Shown one piece after another: positions 23,400 to 35,290 of a DNA stretch of 64,000 nucleotides. Made by a program: the position numbers and the translations under genes. The notes under the pieces are model-generated. The model was not told the origin of the DNA. It saw only the letters and a program-made list of their open reading frames with translations, and did not search any database. The number at the start of each line of letters is the position of its first letter. Positions within the stretch are counted from its first letter, which is position 1. Origin of the DNA: Linum tenue (lineage: Eukaryota > Streptophyta > Magnoliopsida > Malpighiales > Linaceae); contig CAMGYJ010000002.1 of NCBI GenBank assembly GCA_946122785.1, positions 53,965,703-54,029,702 on the forward strand, read 5' to 3'.

Positions 23400-24970
23400 G
23401 GGCATAGACACGATAAGATTTTCCATACTATCTAATACACGTCCAAGACCCTAAATGATGTCCAGGAGAACTACACCACCACGAAGAAGGAGATGTGGGC
23501 AGTGGTGCATGCTTTTGACAAATTTAGGCCTTATCTGGTGTTGTCCCAGGTGATGGTCTACGAGAATCACTATGTAAGATGGATCATACTTTTGCAAGAG
23601 TTTGATATCGAGATCCGGGACAAAAAGGGAGCTGAGAATGTTGTTGGAGATCACTTCTCACAATTGGAATCCTCTCTGGTGGACAAATTCGTGGAGGAGA
23701 TCAACGAATCCTTCCCAGATGAGCACTTACTGCAGACACATGCTAAGCGCAAGTTCTTCTCCTACCTGAAACACTACTTATGGGATGATCCTTCTCTCTT
23801 ATTATAAGAGCAGATAAGATGATTCGTCGGTGAGTGATGAGCACGAGATGGAAGGTATCCTGTTTAAATATCACAAGGAACCTACTAGCGGTCAACGTGG
23901 AGGAATGCGCATGGTGATGAAGGTGCTACAGTTAAGCTTCTACTGGACCTAGCTTTTCAAGGATGTTGATGCCTTCGCCTGCTTGTGCAACCGCTGCCAA
24001 ATGTCAGGTAACATTTTATGTCGGTGATGAGATTCCCCGGAAGGTGTTTCTCACTAGTGAAATTTTTTATGTACGAGGCATTGATTTCATGGTTCCCTTT
24101 CATCCCTCTTTTGAAAATATTGATATCCTTGTTGTTTGGATAACGTCTCGAGGTGGGAACCACATGCCATGCCCACCAATGATGAAAGACATGTTTGTCA
24201 GTTTTTGAATCATCTCTTCTCCTAGTTGGGACACCTAAAGCCATCATAAGCTATCGAGACCCCCACTTTCAGGGGAAATTCAATAAGATGCTCTCACACC
24301 ATGATGTTACTCATAAGGTATATGTGGCTTATCAGCCGTAGAATAATGGTCAAGATAAGTTAACGAGCCGGGAATAAGTTAACGAGCCGGGAATGAAAAT
24401 GAATAATTGAAAAGATGATAGATACATCCTACAAGCATTAGTTTACCAAGCTTGATGATGCTCTCTGGGCATACAGGACAACCTAAAAGACTTCCATTGG
24501 TACTTCATCATATTGGCTTGTTTATGGAAAAGCTTATCATTTGCTCGTCGAGCTAGAGCATAAGGCCTTTTGGCCCTTAAGCTACAAAACCTAGATCTGA
24601 GTGTTGCACATACTATGTGTAAGCTGCAGTTGCTGGAGTTCGTGGAATGGCGCTACCACGCCTTTGAGAACACCCAATTGTAAAAGGAGCAAACAAAGCA
24701 TCTCTATGACCCTCGTTTGAAGGTCCCAAGAGATTTTCGGGTTGGCAATCCCGTTCTGCTCTAAAACTCATCCCTGAAAATATTCCCCGACAAGCCGCGT
24801 TCAAGATGTTCGGGACTATTCAAGATCACTTACGTGTTTCCATATGGCACGGTGCAAATCTGTAATGCAAAAAATGATCCTTTTAAGATAAATGGTCATC
24901 ATCTCAAGCTTTATCTAGGAGGTGAAGTGGATCGCGCAAAGCTACTGATCAAACTCGAGGACCCTTAGTT
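23400..24970 (+). pseudogene. Ty3-gypsy (Athila/Tat type) RNase H-integrase remnant
   Basis: RNase H comes first: YTTTKKEMWAVVHAFDKFRP, then a short divergent strand and EFDIEIRDKKGAENVVGDH. It is followed by an integrase zinc region (FACLCNRCQMSG) and core-derived pieces (GIDFM...PF, WITSRGG, THKV). After these come the C-terminal domain words RVGNPVLL, FPYGTVQI and FKINGHHLKLYLGG. The order matches Athila/Tat polyproteins. Many stops and frameshifts show it is dead. Reverse transcriptase is missing upstream. Confidence 0.85.
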
Positions 24971-27144
24971 CCTCTATTTACATCCAACAATTAGACGGTA
25001 AAGAAGTGCTTGTAGGGAGGCAACCACACCACAGTTTGCATTTTCTACCTTTTTCCTTTTTTATTTTGTTGTGTGTTCATCTTTTTTAAGTGTTTTGTCA
25101 AACATGGAGTTTAAAAGTCAAGTATTTTTTATTGTGGTTCAATCTGATCCAAAGTCAGGGTTGGAAGTCACTTGGGTGTTCTAGTGTGTTTGTGGCCATT
25201 TATGGGCCATCTAGGCGAAGCAGGCAAAAGGTATCCTAAAAAGTTACAGGCTAGGGCCTGAATTTATAGCATGGGCTAGAGACTTCCCCAATGAGACTCT
25301 AGCTGCCACGGGGATGATTTGGGTAGCCTGGACAACACTAGGGGTATGTTGGATTCGAGGTCTTCGAGCCTTAGACTTGAAAGAGGATCTCGGTGAGGGA
25401 GAGCCTGCTACTGATAACGGGCACCCACCTTCTCTTGGGCCCGAGCCCCATGCGCTTACTGATGCACCAGTTGTGCCAGTTCTTCTTTAGCTGCACCTCC
25501 TAACGACCGTTGGGCGGCTATGATGCTTGTTTTGACCAGATCGAGACCCGCATAGATTATGAGCGGGACAGTCGATGCTACACCAACCCCCTTTTGGAGC
25601 TTCTGTGCAAGGTCAGTGACATAGACTACGACCAGTCCTTCTGGACCCGCTCCCTCGACCAGGGTGGTGGCAATGCTTGAGTATACAATGACAGCTCAAT
25701 TTCCCGTTGACCATGGGCTTTATGTTCTGTGTTTTTATTCTTTTTGTGATTGAACTGGATATTTTGTTTCTTTTTATTATTTTGTGCCTATTGGGCTGAG
25801 AAATGTTCTCATAACTCTTATCCAGTGTGAGTGGTTGTTTTGTCTTAGCCTTTGTAGCTATTGGTCCATCTTCTAATCCGCTCTTGGTGACTGGTCCCTT
25901 TTCCAATCATGCTGACATTCGTATCCTAGTAACATTGTTCACCTTATTTCTTTGTGCTCTATTGAGGGCACAGTGGACATTAAGTGTGTGGGGGGGAGGG
26001 GTGTTTACCTTTTAACTTTTTGGCTTATATGGTTGTGCTTGGAGCCTAGTCCATTGTCTAAATTTGGAATTTGAGGGCTCCAAGCAAACCAATTGCATGA
26101 TCATAGTGGCACAATGCAATAGAATTCTGTAGGGGTTTAGTTTTTAACTATTTTCAAACCAACTTATAACTTGGATTGACTACTCACTCTTTTCATTTGT
26201 CTATGCATCGAAATTAAAGAATCGTGATTAGAGATAGAGCATTTAGGTAGCCTTTGAGATTTGAGCCAGCTCAATTCTTTCTTGTGCGATAGATCTCTAT
26301 TACCATGACAGTTAGCATTCACGTTGCCATTAATGAGGATGATGGAGACATATCGTTAACCCATGGTGAAATTGACTGCCCTGATCATAATATCCCTTAG
26401 TCAACCCCCTTGAGCCATGAGTCCTTTCTTTGTGTATGTTTGAGTCACCTTTGTGTTTCTTCAATGTTCCAAATGGTTAATTTTTTGCATGATTTGTGCT
26501 GACTTTTGAAGTGAGTGTTGGAGGAAGTGCCTAAAAATGGTTGAACAATGTGTTCTGAAAAGTTCCAAAAAGTGGCAAGATGTTAGCTCCCATAAATGAA
26601 AAAGAGAAAACAAAAATGTTGAAAAAATTGAAAAAATGAGAGTTGCCACAAAAGTTTGATCTTGCTCAAAATTATTGTACCTCCTACACTCTTATGCTTA
26701 AATACGCTAGAAGTAGCATTAGGAAAGAGAAAGTGATTTGCATGATTCATGTTGTATGTTATTTGAATGGAATTGTGGAACTTTGATTGTATGCATCCAC
26801 CACCTCATATCATGTTCCCCATGTTCAAGCCCCCAGCCAGTTACATTGCAACCCAGTCAAGTCCTCCTGACAAGTTCATGGTGACACCTGTTTTGTGGAC
26901 TCTAACCCTTAGGAACTACTATAATGGTGAAGAGAAGTTAGGGATGTGAGAATGAGTATGCACATCTTTTACATAAAATTGTCTTGTCCCAACTGGTCAA
27001 GAGTAAGTGATTCGTTTTTCATATTATATATCCCAATGAGGACCTAGATTGCTCGATCTTTGATTCTAATGTCTTGATCTTTATGCATGAGTGAAAGTGA
27101 CCAGTTAGTAGTTAGGACGAGTTGTTTTGTGGCCTGTGAACATA
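24971..27144 (+). other. Gypsy 3' region remnants
   Basis: A degraded hairpin motif (AGGGAGGCAACC, about 25014-25026) and a purine-rich TTAAGTGTGTGGGGGGGAGG (about 25979-25998) mark an Athila/Tat-like 3' region. Short open pieces between about 25340 and 25680 may be an ORF downstream of pol. No host gene seen. Confidence 0.5.
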
Positions 27145-27152
27145 GTGGAAAC

Positions 27153-28022
27153 TTAGGTAACCAGTTCGTGGAGCGGGAGCAAGAGCGAGAGCGGGAACGG
27201 GAGCGCGAGAGCGTCTAATTATGAAAGACTTGATATCAAGAGCGTAATGAGAGCGTTATTATTATATTAATATAATTAATTTTGAATGATAAATATACTT
27301 TCATTATTACAAAGTACAACAACAAAATTATATAAGATAGATCAACTAATTAAATTATTCACTCACTTTACCCAATTCAAAATGTTTTATGTAGAGATGA
27401 ATGTCATCTCCCCTTTTCTTATAAATTTTTATGACCTAATATTTCGAATACATTTTTATGAGTAGAAAAAGGAACATTTTCTTCTGTGGAAGGAAAGATT
27501 CCTCTTATTATATTGCCTTCCATTTTCACATTTTTCCATTTATCATAATAATAATTGAATAATAAATTAAATGGTGGCGACAACACACACGCACAAACAA
27601 AAGCCCAACTACCGCTAGCACTCTTATTCTTTTCCCTTTCGATGTTTCTTTCCGTTCCTCTATTCTCCCTCCGTCGCCATTTCTTGATAACTTTTCTTAT
27701 GTTGTGGCCGGAGTTAGGCGCTAGCCATGGAGATTTAGTTGTCTTCATTTGGATCGAGCCAGACTTTCCTCTACCGCAATCGAACACTTTGGAGGCAATC
27801 CTCTCCTGGAGCTTCAGCGACACCATGGTTGTGCTCTGCTTCCTTTCTCTCCCTCTCTTCTGCAACAGCTCCCTTCTCCAAGATATAGTTCGCGCTCCCC
27901 AAATAATAAATCGTGCTCTGCCTGAAAGTAATTCGCGAATTTCTCGTGAATTTCACTAAAAGCGCGTTTTGGCATTTGAGTGCGGGATCGCCGGGCCAGG
28001 GGAGACGAATTGGGTGACCTAA
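27153..28022. mobile_element. Non-autonomous hAT element carrying an RPL19 fragment
   Basis: The ends TTAGGTAACCAGTTCGT (left) and TTAGGTCACCCAATTCGT (right, other strand) are flanked by a perfect 8-bp duplication GTGGAAAC (27145-27152 and 28023-28030). No transposase is encoded. The 870-bp body carries, on the minus strand, the beginning of a ribosomal protein L19 gene with some sequence upstream of its start codon, so this is a gene-capturing (Pack-type) hAT element. Confidence 0.85.
27690..27826 (-). pseudogene. RPL19: Ribosomal protein L19 5' fragment, captured
   Basis: From the ATG at 27826 the frame reads MVSLKLQERIASKVFDCGRG. A one-base loss then shifts the frame, after which WLDPNED and, past a stop, ISMA can be read. 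A second indel restores a NIRK-like stretch. This is the start of cytosolic ribosomal protein L19 (eL19), whose family begins MVSLK and contains CGRGKVWLDPNE and NIRKL. Only about 45 codons remain and the rest of the roughly 200-residue protein is missing. It is a non-functional fragment inside a hAT element. Confidence 0.85.
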
Positions 28023-31000
28023 GTGGAAACTCTTCATTTCCATGATTTTGCTGCATTCGAATGTCATCTGTGTGGTGGTTATCAAAGTTGTTGTGGGTGT
28101 TTTTCTGTGTGTCAAGGTCGAATAGCCAAGGTGATTCATGTAATTGTGTGCCACTATGATATGTCCACAATGATTTTTTGTGATTTTTTTGAAAGTTGAC
28201 CTGGTGTCTTACTTGGTTTGCTCGGGGGACAAACAAAAGTTTAAGTGTATGGGAATTTGATAATGCTCTAATTACACATGTTTGTTACCTCGTTTCTTGA
28301 GAGTTTTGGACCATGCTCTTTCATATTAAGTCGATTTTACAGTAGGTTGTGTGCATTTGTGATGTGTCAAATCCTAATACGTAACCGGGAGCCTTGGAGC
28401 AAACTGCGGGCAGTTTGGAGCATGTCTAAAGCAGAGAAGAAGGAGTTACGACCAAGACCTCAAATATACGGCCCGACCAGTGACTTTCCCAAGAAGCTTG
28501 TAACTCCCTCTGAAGAAACATAAGGGTGTTTCAAAAGTTACGACCAGGGTCCAAGAGTTACGGCATGGGCTGTAACTCTCCCAAAGAGCCCTTGACTCTC
28601 CACTGAAGTTACGACCATGATGATCTCCCTCTCCAACATTGTGTTTTCCTCTTTCTCAATGGAGTAAACTCCTATTCCACTTGGGTATGTAGAACCCTAG
28701 ATCTGTATGTTAGGAGCGTTGTATGAACTCATTTCCATGACATTGATAATTATATATTCAATTGAAGCATTAATCAAAATTATATTAATCTTGATCATGT
28801 TTGTATGATTCTTACTTTGACCTAGAACGATAGTCTCTGAATAGGTCAATAGAGAAACTTGAATTGGAAGTTAAACGTGCTTGGGCGAGAGTAGTACTAA
28901 CATTATAAAAAAAAACTTGAATTGGAAGTAGTAAACTGATTGTACGAGAGTCAATCATTTCTCTATACTAGAGTTGAAACTCAGTAGAGGAAGTTTGTTT
29001 GAATTGCCTTGATAGTTTATTCCGGTGGAGGATAGTATCCTGTCGGGTATTCTATTCAAGAGGATCGGGAGAACTTTAGTCAAGACTCTAGATTATTTAA
29101 GGACTTTTTACAGTATAAATATCAACTGCATTGGATTGAATGAATTACAATTTGGCCTAACTGCAGTGGTATTTCACGAATTCAGAAATCATAACATTAA
29201 CTTGTTTTTTTTTCTACATTGCAAGTGAACCAATTCTCTACACTATTACCACTAGATAATAGACAATTCATTGAGTAGTCAGTACATCTTGGATCCGGGT
29301 TGAAAAGTAAAACCGAACCCACTATACTACATTCCTCGATTATGATTGCAATTGGTCGTTTCTTAGTGTGTTAGTATTTGCGAGTCACTAGAGAAGATCG
29401 AGGAGCTGGAGTGCAAAACATGAAAATACTATTAAAATTTTTATTCACGATCATCTCCAAACTACCATCTTCAATAAATAGAAATGATGAGGTAATAGAT
29501 GGACATCAAAACTTGATTGGCCATATGATAAAAAGAGCGTGTTAATCACACTCGATGGGCAGTATCACTTCCTTTTTTTTATTTTTCTTTCGGATATTAT
29601 CTAGGAGATGAAGTATTGACTCTCTCTCCATCGTCTGCTTTTACTTTTCTTTGGTTTATTCTTGTTTATTTAGAATATCCCTAATCAATGAAGAAGAGTA
29701 ATGTTAGCCTAAGTCACCTTTTTCGTACTTCGAACTGAATGATAAATGAAGTAAACCTTGCCAACCCTTTGCCATGGTGCACTTATATTTTAGTCCATTG
29801 AGAACAATGTTGTTTAAAGTGTGGGGTGGAAATTTTTTGTGATGATTTGCTTTGTTATGTTATACAAATGCTCCATATTTAGTTGTTCAATTTTAAAATT
29901 TTATTTAATACTAGTGGTTATGATGTCCATGTGAATTTTCGGCATTATTATAGATGTTTTATCTGTCAATTGACTTGATTAGTCATTTCCTACAAGCATG
30001 TTCTTTTCTCATCTTACTTTGAATCAATGAACCTAGGGATTTCACTTAATCAAGGGATGCTAATGCAGTGACTATGAAAGATGTGATAGTCAATGAGATG
30101 CTATGATCATACTAATATGTTTTGAATAGCATGATATTTGATTTGTTATAAATTTATAATTATGCATTAAGTCTACACTTTTCAAAAGTTTTTCATAGGA
30201 TGAAGTTTACCTTTTATCAATTACAAAAACTACCTATAGATATGATTGTATCATATGGAATTTTCCGTATAATGTTCAGAATAAAGTATGGGGTAAACCC
30301 ACTATTTGATGCATCTTTTCATTGCAAAAAATGGGTTTCGGAAGAGATACTAGTTGAGTTCAGTGATCCAATTCAATGCTAGTTCATCTCTAGTACAAGT
30401 AAAATTTTCACCTGTTGAATTGATAACCATCTTGAGGATGTGTTTTAAGGGCATAGATAAAGCTTCCAACAGCTCTTAACTTCATTGACCCTCCATATGA
30501 ATTGAGGTATATGAGTAAAAGAAGTTATCTGACGATGGCAAAGATAAAAATTGTTGTTGCTTAACTCATAAGAGTCTAATGCTATAATAAAGCTCCCTAC
30601 AGGCGAAAAAGATAAAATGGTGATGAGAAAAGCTAAGAAAATAGAAAAATATATGTTTGTTGAAAGGCCCAACTTACTCTAAATTTCTAGCATGCTGATA
30701 CATGATCTAGAGAGGATAGTGTAGTGGGTTATGATGGATGTCCTTGTCATGAGACTAAAGACCACTCAATATGTTTTGATACAGTGCTTCTCACTATCCT
30801 TTTTGAGTTATTGACCTCTTCCAATCATCTAAACTCTTAATTTTCAAACAAAGGTAGATATGTGTTGAAACATCAAAATAAAGCGTGCAAAAGCTTAACC
30901 CAAACCATCTAGGGAATCTCGAGTGGAGTTAAGAGCTTATGATTGATAGAGATGGGTCATATTGTCCTTATAAGATATGAACCTCATTGATGTGGTCTAA

Positions 31001-31386
31001 TTCTATAAGTGTGATGGTTGACCTTGTTAGCTACTTATGATCCACTACACTTGGTCGAAAGTCATGTGCCATCAGAGAGCTAGGTCTATTAAGCTCTATG
31101 GTTTTGAGTATGGTTTGCTTGGGGACAAGCAAAGTACAAGTTTGTGGTAATTTGATTACACGTAGATTATATATACTTTTACTTCCCATTTGACGTTGTT
31201 TCAACAATAATTTCAACAAGATTTATATGTTTTTTATAGTTTATGCATAGTTTGTTGTTTTAGTGTGTTTCAAGTCATCTTGAGTGAATTTGATGATATT
31301 AAAACTAAAACGTGCTAAGGATGAGAGTGATGGAGTTCGGGACATCTTGAAAGGCATTTGGATGTGAATAGAAAAATTAACAAGAG
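28023..31386 (+). mobile_element. Nested gypsy LTR and 3'-region remnants
   Basis: AAAAGTTTAAGTGTATGGG followed by AATT and TGATAATGCTC (28258) looks like a polypurine tract and LTR start. A second similar junction is near 31130-31155 (ACAAGTTTGTGGTAATTTGATTACACG). A third purine motif, TTTAAAGTGTGGGGTGGA, lies near 29813. No intact coding domain was found between them. At least two eroded elements are stacked here. Confidence 0.5.
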
Positions 31387-31391
31387 CAAGA

Positions 31392-31801
31392 TGATGGAGG
31401 CACATATTGTTGATGTGTCATCAATTTATTACTTTAATTATGTTATATTTACTATTATTGTTATTTGAGGATATTCAATGGGATTAGGGGATTTGAGATT
31501 ATTGGGAATATTAGAGGAAATTTGAGATTATTATGGTAGTTGTTAGGAGAAGGAGAGTGGGATTATTAAGCAACAAACAAACAATTAATCCATTTCCAAT
31601 CTCTCTCTCTCGAACGAGCGCCCCAAACCCTTCCCCTCTCCTTTCATCCCCACATCTAATTTCCCCCAACCTTTTTTGCTCCACCACCAACTCCCAATCA
31701 CCACCTCATTTCTCCAGTTTACACGCCTAAGCTCACTAATCCCACCACCATTAGTCATCACCTACAAAGCAGACAACCTCCCTTGATCTAGACACTCATC
31801 A
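31392..31801 (+). repeat. 5' LTR of the non-autonomous retrotransposon
   Basis: 410 bp, TG...CA ends. It is clearly similar to the 3' LTR throughout but with scattered substitutions and a gap of about 25-30 bases near GGGATTATTAAGCAA, so the insertion is not recent. Confidence 0.9.
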
Positions 31802-31803
31802 AT

Positions 31804-31815
31804 TGGTATCAGAGC
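31804..31815 (+). other. Primer-binding site (initiator Met tRNA)
   Basis: TGGTATCAGAGC, two bases after the 5' LTR, is the standard complement of the plant initiator-Met tRNA 3' end. Confidence 0.9.
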
Positions 31816-32699
31816 CTGGTTGGGGTGACGTTTTATGACAGTTGACACCAGGAACATGAGCAAGACAAAAGGATCGCAGACAGCTTTGGATCATCCCATC
31901 GTGAAAGAAGAACTTGATGTTTAGGTGGTGTACGCAAAAATCGTAAAATTGGCTGAAGGATGGGAGGGTCTGATGGCCAAACTGGATAAGCTATTGGAAA
32001 AGGCCAAAAGACGACAGCCACCACGGAGCAGGGACAGGCGGCCGTGGTTCGCCATACCACTTTCATGGAACAAGGATTTACAATCCCGTTAAAGGCCATC
32101 GCGAAACTTCACGACCATGGCGGGGATGGGCACCAGGCAAGGAATCGCCGGTGGCGACCATCGTTGAGCAAGCGGTAGACCATCGTCAAAATTTGCCAAC
32201 TCTACCCAACAGAAGCACCCCCTGAGATGATCGTGGGATGAAGTCGGAGGGCGAGATGAAGGTGGCAGCGTGGACGAAATGAAGGTAGACCTATCGGCCG
32301 TGTGAGGTGCGGAGGTGAACAGTCGTTGAGGATCAACCGAAGGAGGGACGGAGTGACGAAGTGAAATTGGGGCGGCGGGCTGGATCGACGGAAACCAACA
32401 TGATCATTCAACCTAGTGTTTGACCCGAATGGGGTCAACCGAGACAATACAAATCGGCCTGAGCAGGAGCACGCTTCGGGTCACCGTTGGAACACTCAGT
32501 CCGTTTTAGTTGACCAGTGGGAAGTCAAGGGTTCCTGAAGGGAGAAGGTACTTAGAGCGCAGGGGACTGGCTCCAGAGATAACAGGAAGGAGGATTTTTC
32601 AATCGGATCGGTGACTGAGAGATGGTCAGACATGACCACAAAAACTGGGGCTGAGACGACCACAATCAGGGACACTAGGGAAGAAACGGAGGCTGGTAC

Positions 32700-33480
32700 G
32701 ATGGAGATGGTAAAGGATGAAGCTGGTTCCAGCCGCGGGTTACGACTATTGAGTTTGAAAATGCGCCGCTGTGGGTGGCTCTGGCGAAACGGTGGTTCTG
32801 GCAACAGAATATTTCAGAGGAGAGACAGGCTTACCTCACGTCGTTCTACCTCGAGGTTGGAGCTCAACAATGGCGGGAGTGGCTGGAGCATACATATGCC
32901 GAGAAAGGAGAAGAAATCATATGGGAGCGACGCAAGAAAGAATTCGTAGATCGGTTTAGAGGGACGGGCGAGTCATCTTCCGAGAAGTTGGTCAAACTGA
33001 AGCAAACTTGCACTTTAAGTGATTTCCAGTTTGAATTTGAATGATTTAGGAATTTGTGTTATGGAATTCCAGAGGAAGCTTGGTCGGGTTGTATTTAGCT
33101 AGGTTGAAACCATAAATTGTAGTTGCTGTTAAAGTGAGTGAACCCTATTCTGTGAGAGTTACTTTCCGTGTGGCAAAAAGGAAAGAAGAGGAGTTGATAG
33201 GCTTGAAAGGGATCCTAGGAAGACCGTTGAGAGCCAACGGGGGGGCACGCAAGGGGAGTTGTCGGAGCTGGTGGGACTGGAAATGGAAGCGGATTGCGGC
33301 GGCCAGAGGGGGTCCATGTTTGCCACCAGGGGGTATTGTCTGTCTTACAACGACGGAGATGGAGCGCAAGAGAAGAGATGAAAAGTGCTACAATTGGGAT
33401 GAGCACTACACCATCTGACATTGCTGTGCTAACGTGTATCTCATGCTCCTAGTAGGAACATTTAAAGATGAGGCCGAGGA
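32700..33480 (+). pseudogene. Ty3-gypsy gag remnant
   Basis: The plus strand reads WFWQQNISEERQAYLTSFYL, then GAQQWREWLEHTY, FVDRFRGTG, LVKLKQTCTLSDFQFEFE, a stop, and FRNLCYGIPEEAW. This is the retrotransposon gag (capsid) pattern. Further on, EKCYNWDEHYT near 33390 resembles a zinc knuckle in which the second Cys is replaced by Trp. In-frame stops break it several times. Confidence 0.8.
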
Positions 33481-33555
33481 AGTGGCGGCAGAGGTAAGAA
33501 AGGCTAACACAGATAATCTACCTTGAGGGAAAGGTTGTTCTAAAGCGGTGGAAAT

Positions 33556-33978
33556 TGATGGAGGCACAGATTGCTGACGTGTCACCAGTTTATTACATTA
33601 GTTAAGTCATATTTATTATTATTGTTATTTGAGGATATTCAATAGGATTCTAGGGGATTTGGGATTTTTGGGGAGATTTGGGATTATTATGATAGTTGTT
33701 AGGGGAAGGAACTATAAGTTTAAGTATTATTATCATTCGGGATTATTAAGCAATACACAAACAATTAATCAATTTACAATCTCTCTCAGCCGAGCGGCCC
33801 AAAACCTTCCCCTCTCCTTTCTTCCCCACGTCCAATTTTTCCCCAACCTTCTTCTGCTCCACCACCAACTCCCAATCACCATCCCAGTTCCCCATTTTAC
33901 ACGCCTAAGCCCACTAATCCACCACCATTAGCCATCACCCACAAAGCACACAACCTCCCTTGATCTAGGCACTCATCA
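33556..33978 (+). repeat. 3' LTR of the non-autonomous retrotransposon
   Basis: 423 bp, TGATGG...CATCA, aligned with the 5' LTR across its length and longer by one insertion near 33710-33740. Confidence 0.9.
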
Positions 33979-33983
33979 CAAGA

Positions 33984-35023
33984 CGACCTACGACACGCCC
34001 GGTCTGGGCGTGCTCGTGAACTTCCTAGCTCAAGAAAAATTTAATGGAAAGAGCCGAGCTGCACATGGCCTAAAGCACATTCATGGTATATTTGGTGATA
34101 CGTTGACCACGGAAAATATAAAATGACTCGAAACAAGTCTAAATATGAATTCTAAATAACACTAATTTGAATACTATCAGCAGCGAATATGTTTTTCTGA
34201 ATCAAGTGTCGAACTATTGGTGAACAATTTGACTCATTTGCATGGCCATCTAGAACTAGGAGGAGAAACCACCACCGCCAACTACATGGTGTATTTTCTA
34301 CGACAACAAATAAACAAGCAACTTTATATTTCTAAGTGGGTGAGTGGGGGGAAATCCTTGATTGATGTAGACATGTTATGTTTGTTATGGAATTTGAAAG
34401 TTGGTAAGTAGCATTTGTCTTTATAGAATACGCGGGTCCTGTTTATCAATATAACACCACCACCACTATGTATCACAATCATAATTCAAATTCAACATTT
34501 GATTTTTCCTCTTAGAAATCGACTTTATAGCACTTGATAACAATTCTTCAAATGGAGTTCACTATTCCAGATGTTTAAAACATCATTATTTTAGTTTTTT
34601 TTATAGAGAAAAACATCATTTTTAGTTGAAATCAAAATGTTAAGCCACAAGATAGCTAGTTCTCCCTCATCCAAATTTCATCTCTAATGAAAGCCACAAG
34701 ATAGCTACTTCTCACCATTTTTTATTACTCTCCCACTATAGCATATATGTGTTGGATTGCTAGTTATGACCTACCCTAGTTGACTTAGTGACTTGCTATT
34801 GGGTCTCATGCCAGGCCTAATATTCCCATAATTAGTAGTGCATATTTGCAGTGTAGTGACCACTAAGGTCATGGGAAATGGTTTAAGTTTTAAACATATT
34901 CACCATTCCACCATGAAACGATAATCATTACCGCACTGTTAGTCACTCCCCTAATCATTACCGCACAGTTGTATCCCATGTAAGGAAATCAAATCGATTT
35001 GTACAGTTCGGTTGATTTAGATA
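33984..35023. other. Intergenic DNA, nothing recognised
   Basis: AT-rich. No gene or bounded repeat was found. Confidence 0.5.
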
Positions 35024-35290
35024 GGGTCGTTTGGATGAGGAATTGTAACGGATCAATTTGACACAATTGTTTCGTTTTGAGACAATTGTACCAAATTGTC
35101 TCGTTTGCCAGCAAAAAATTTGGATGGATCAATCTGTCTGAGGTATTTTGAATTGATCCGCTTTGAGTCAATTTCAATTACCTGGGGTGGGGGCAGGTAA
35201 TTCGAATTGACTCGTTTTAATTATCTCGTTTATAAAACGAGGTAATTGATCAAATTGACTCATTTCTAGATTGATTCATCCAAACGACCC
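35024..35290. mobile_element. Short MITE
   Basis: GGGTCGTTTGGATGA at the left end and its exact reverse complement TCATCCAAACGACCC at the right end enclose 267 bp rich in AATTGACTC/GATCAATTTG words that also pair across the centre. No clean target duplication was found. Ends are of the plant hAT-like type. Confidence 0.7.

Larger units (their letters stand above)
31392..33978 (+). mobile_element. Complete non-autonomous LTR retrotransposon (gag only)
   Basis: Two LTRs (31392-31801 and 33556-33978) begin TGATGG and end CATCA. The element is flanked by a perfect 5-bp duplication CAAGA (31387-31391 and 33979-33983). A primer-binding site for initiator Met tRNA follows the 5' LTR. A purine-rich AAAGCGGTGGAAAT precedes the 3' LTR. 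Only gag-like sequence lies between; protease, reverse transcriptase, RNase H and integrase are absent. At 2.6 kb it would have needed enzymes from a related gypsy element. Confidence 0.92.
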
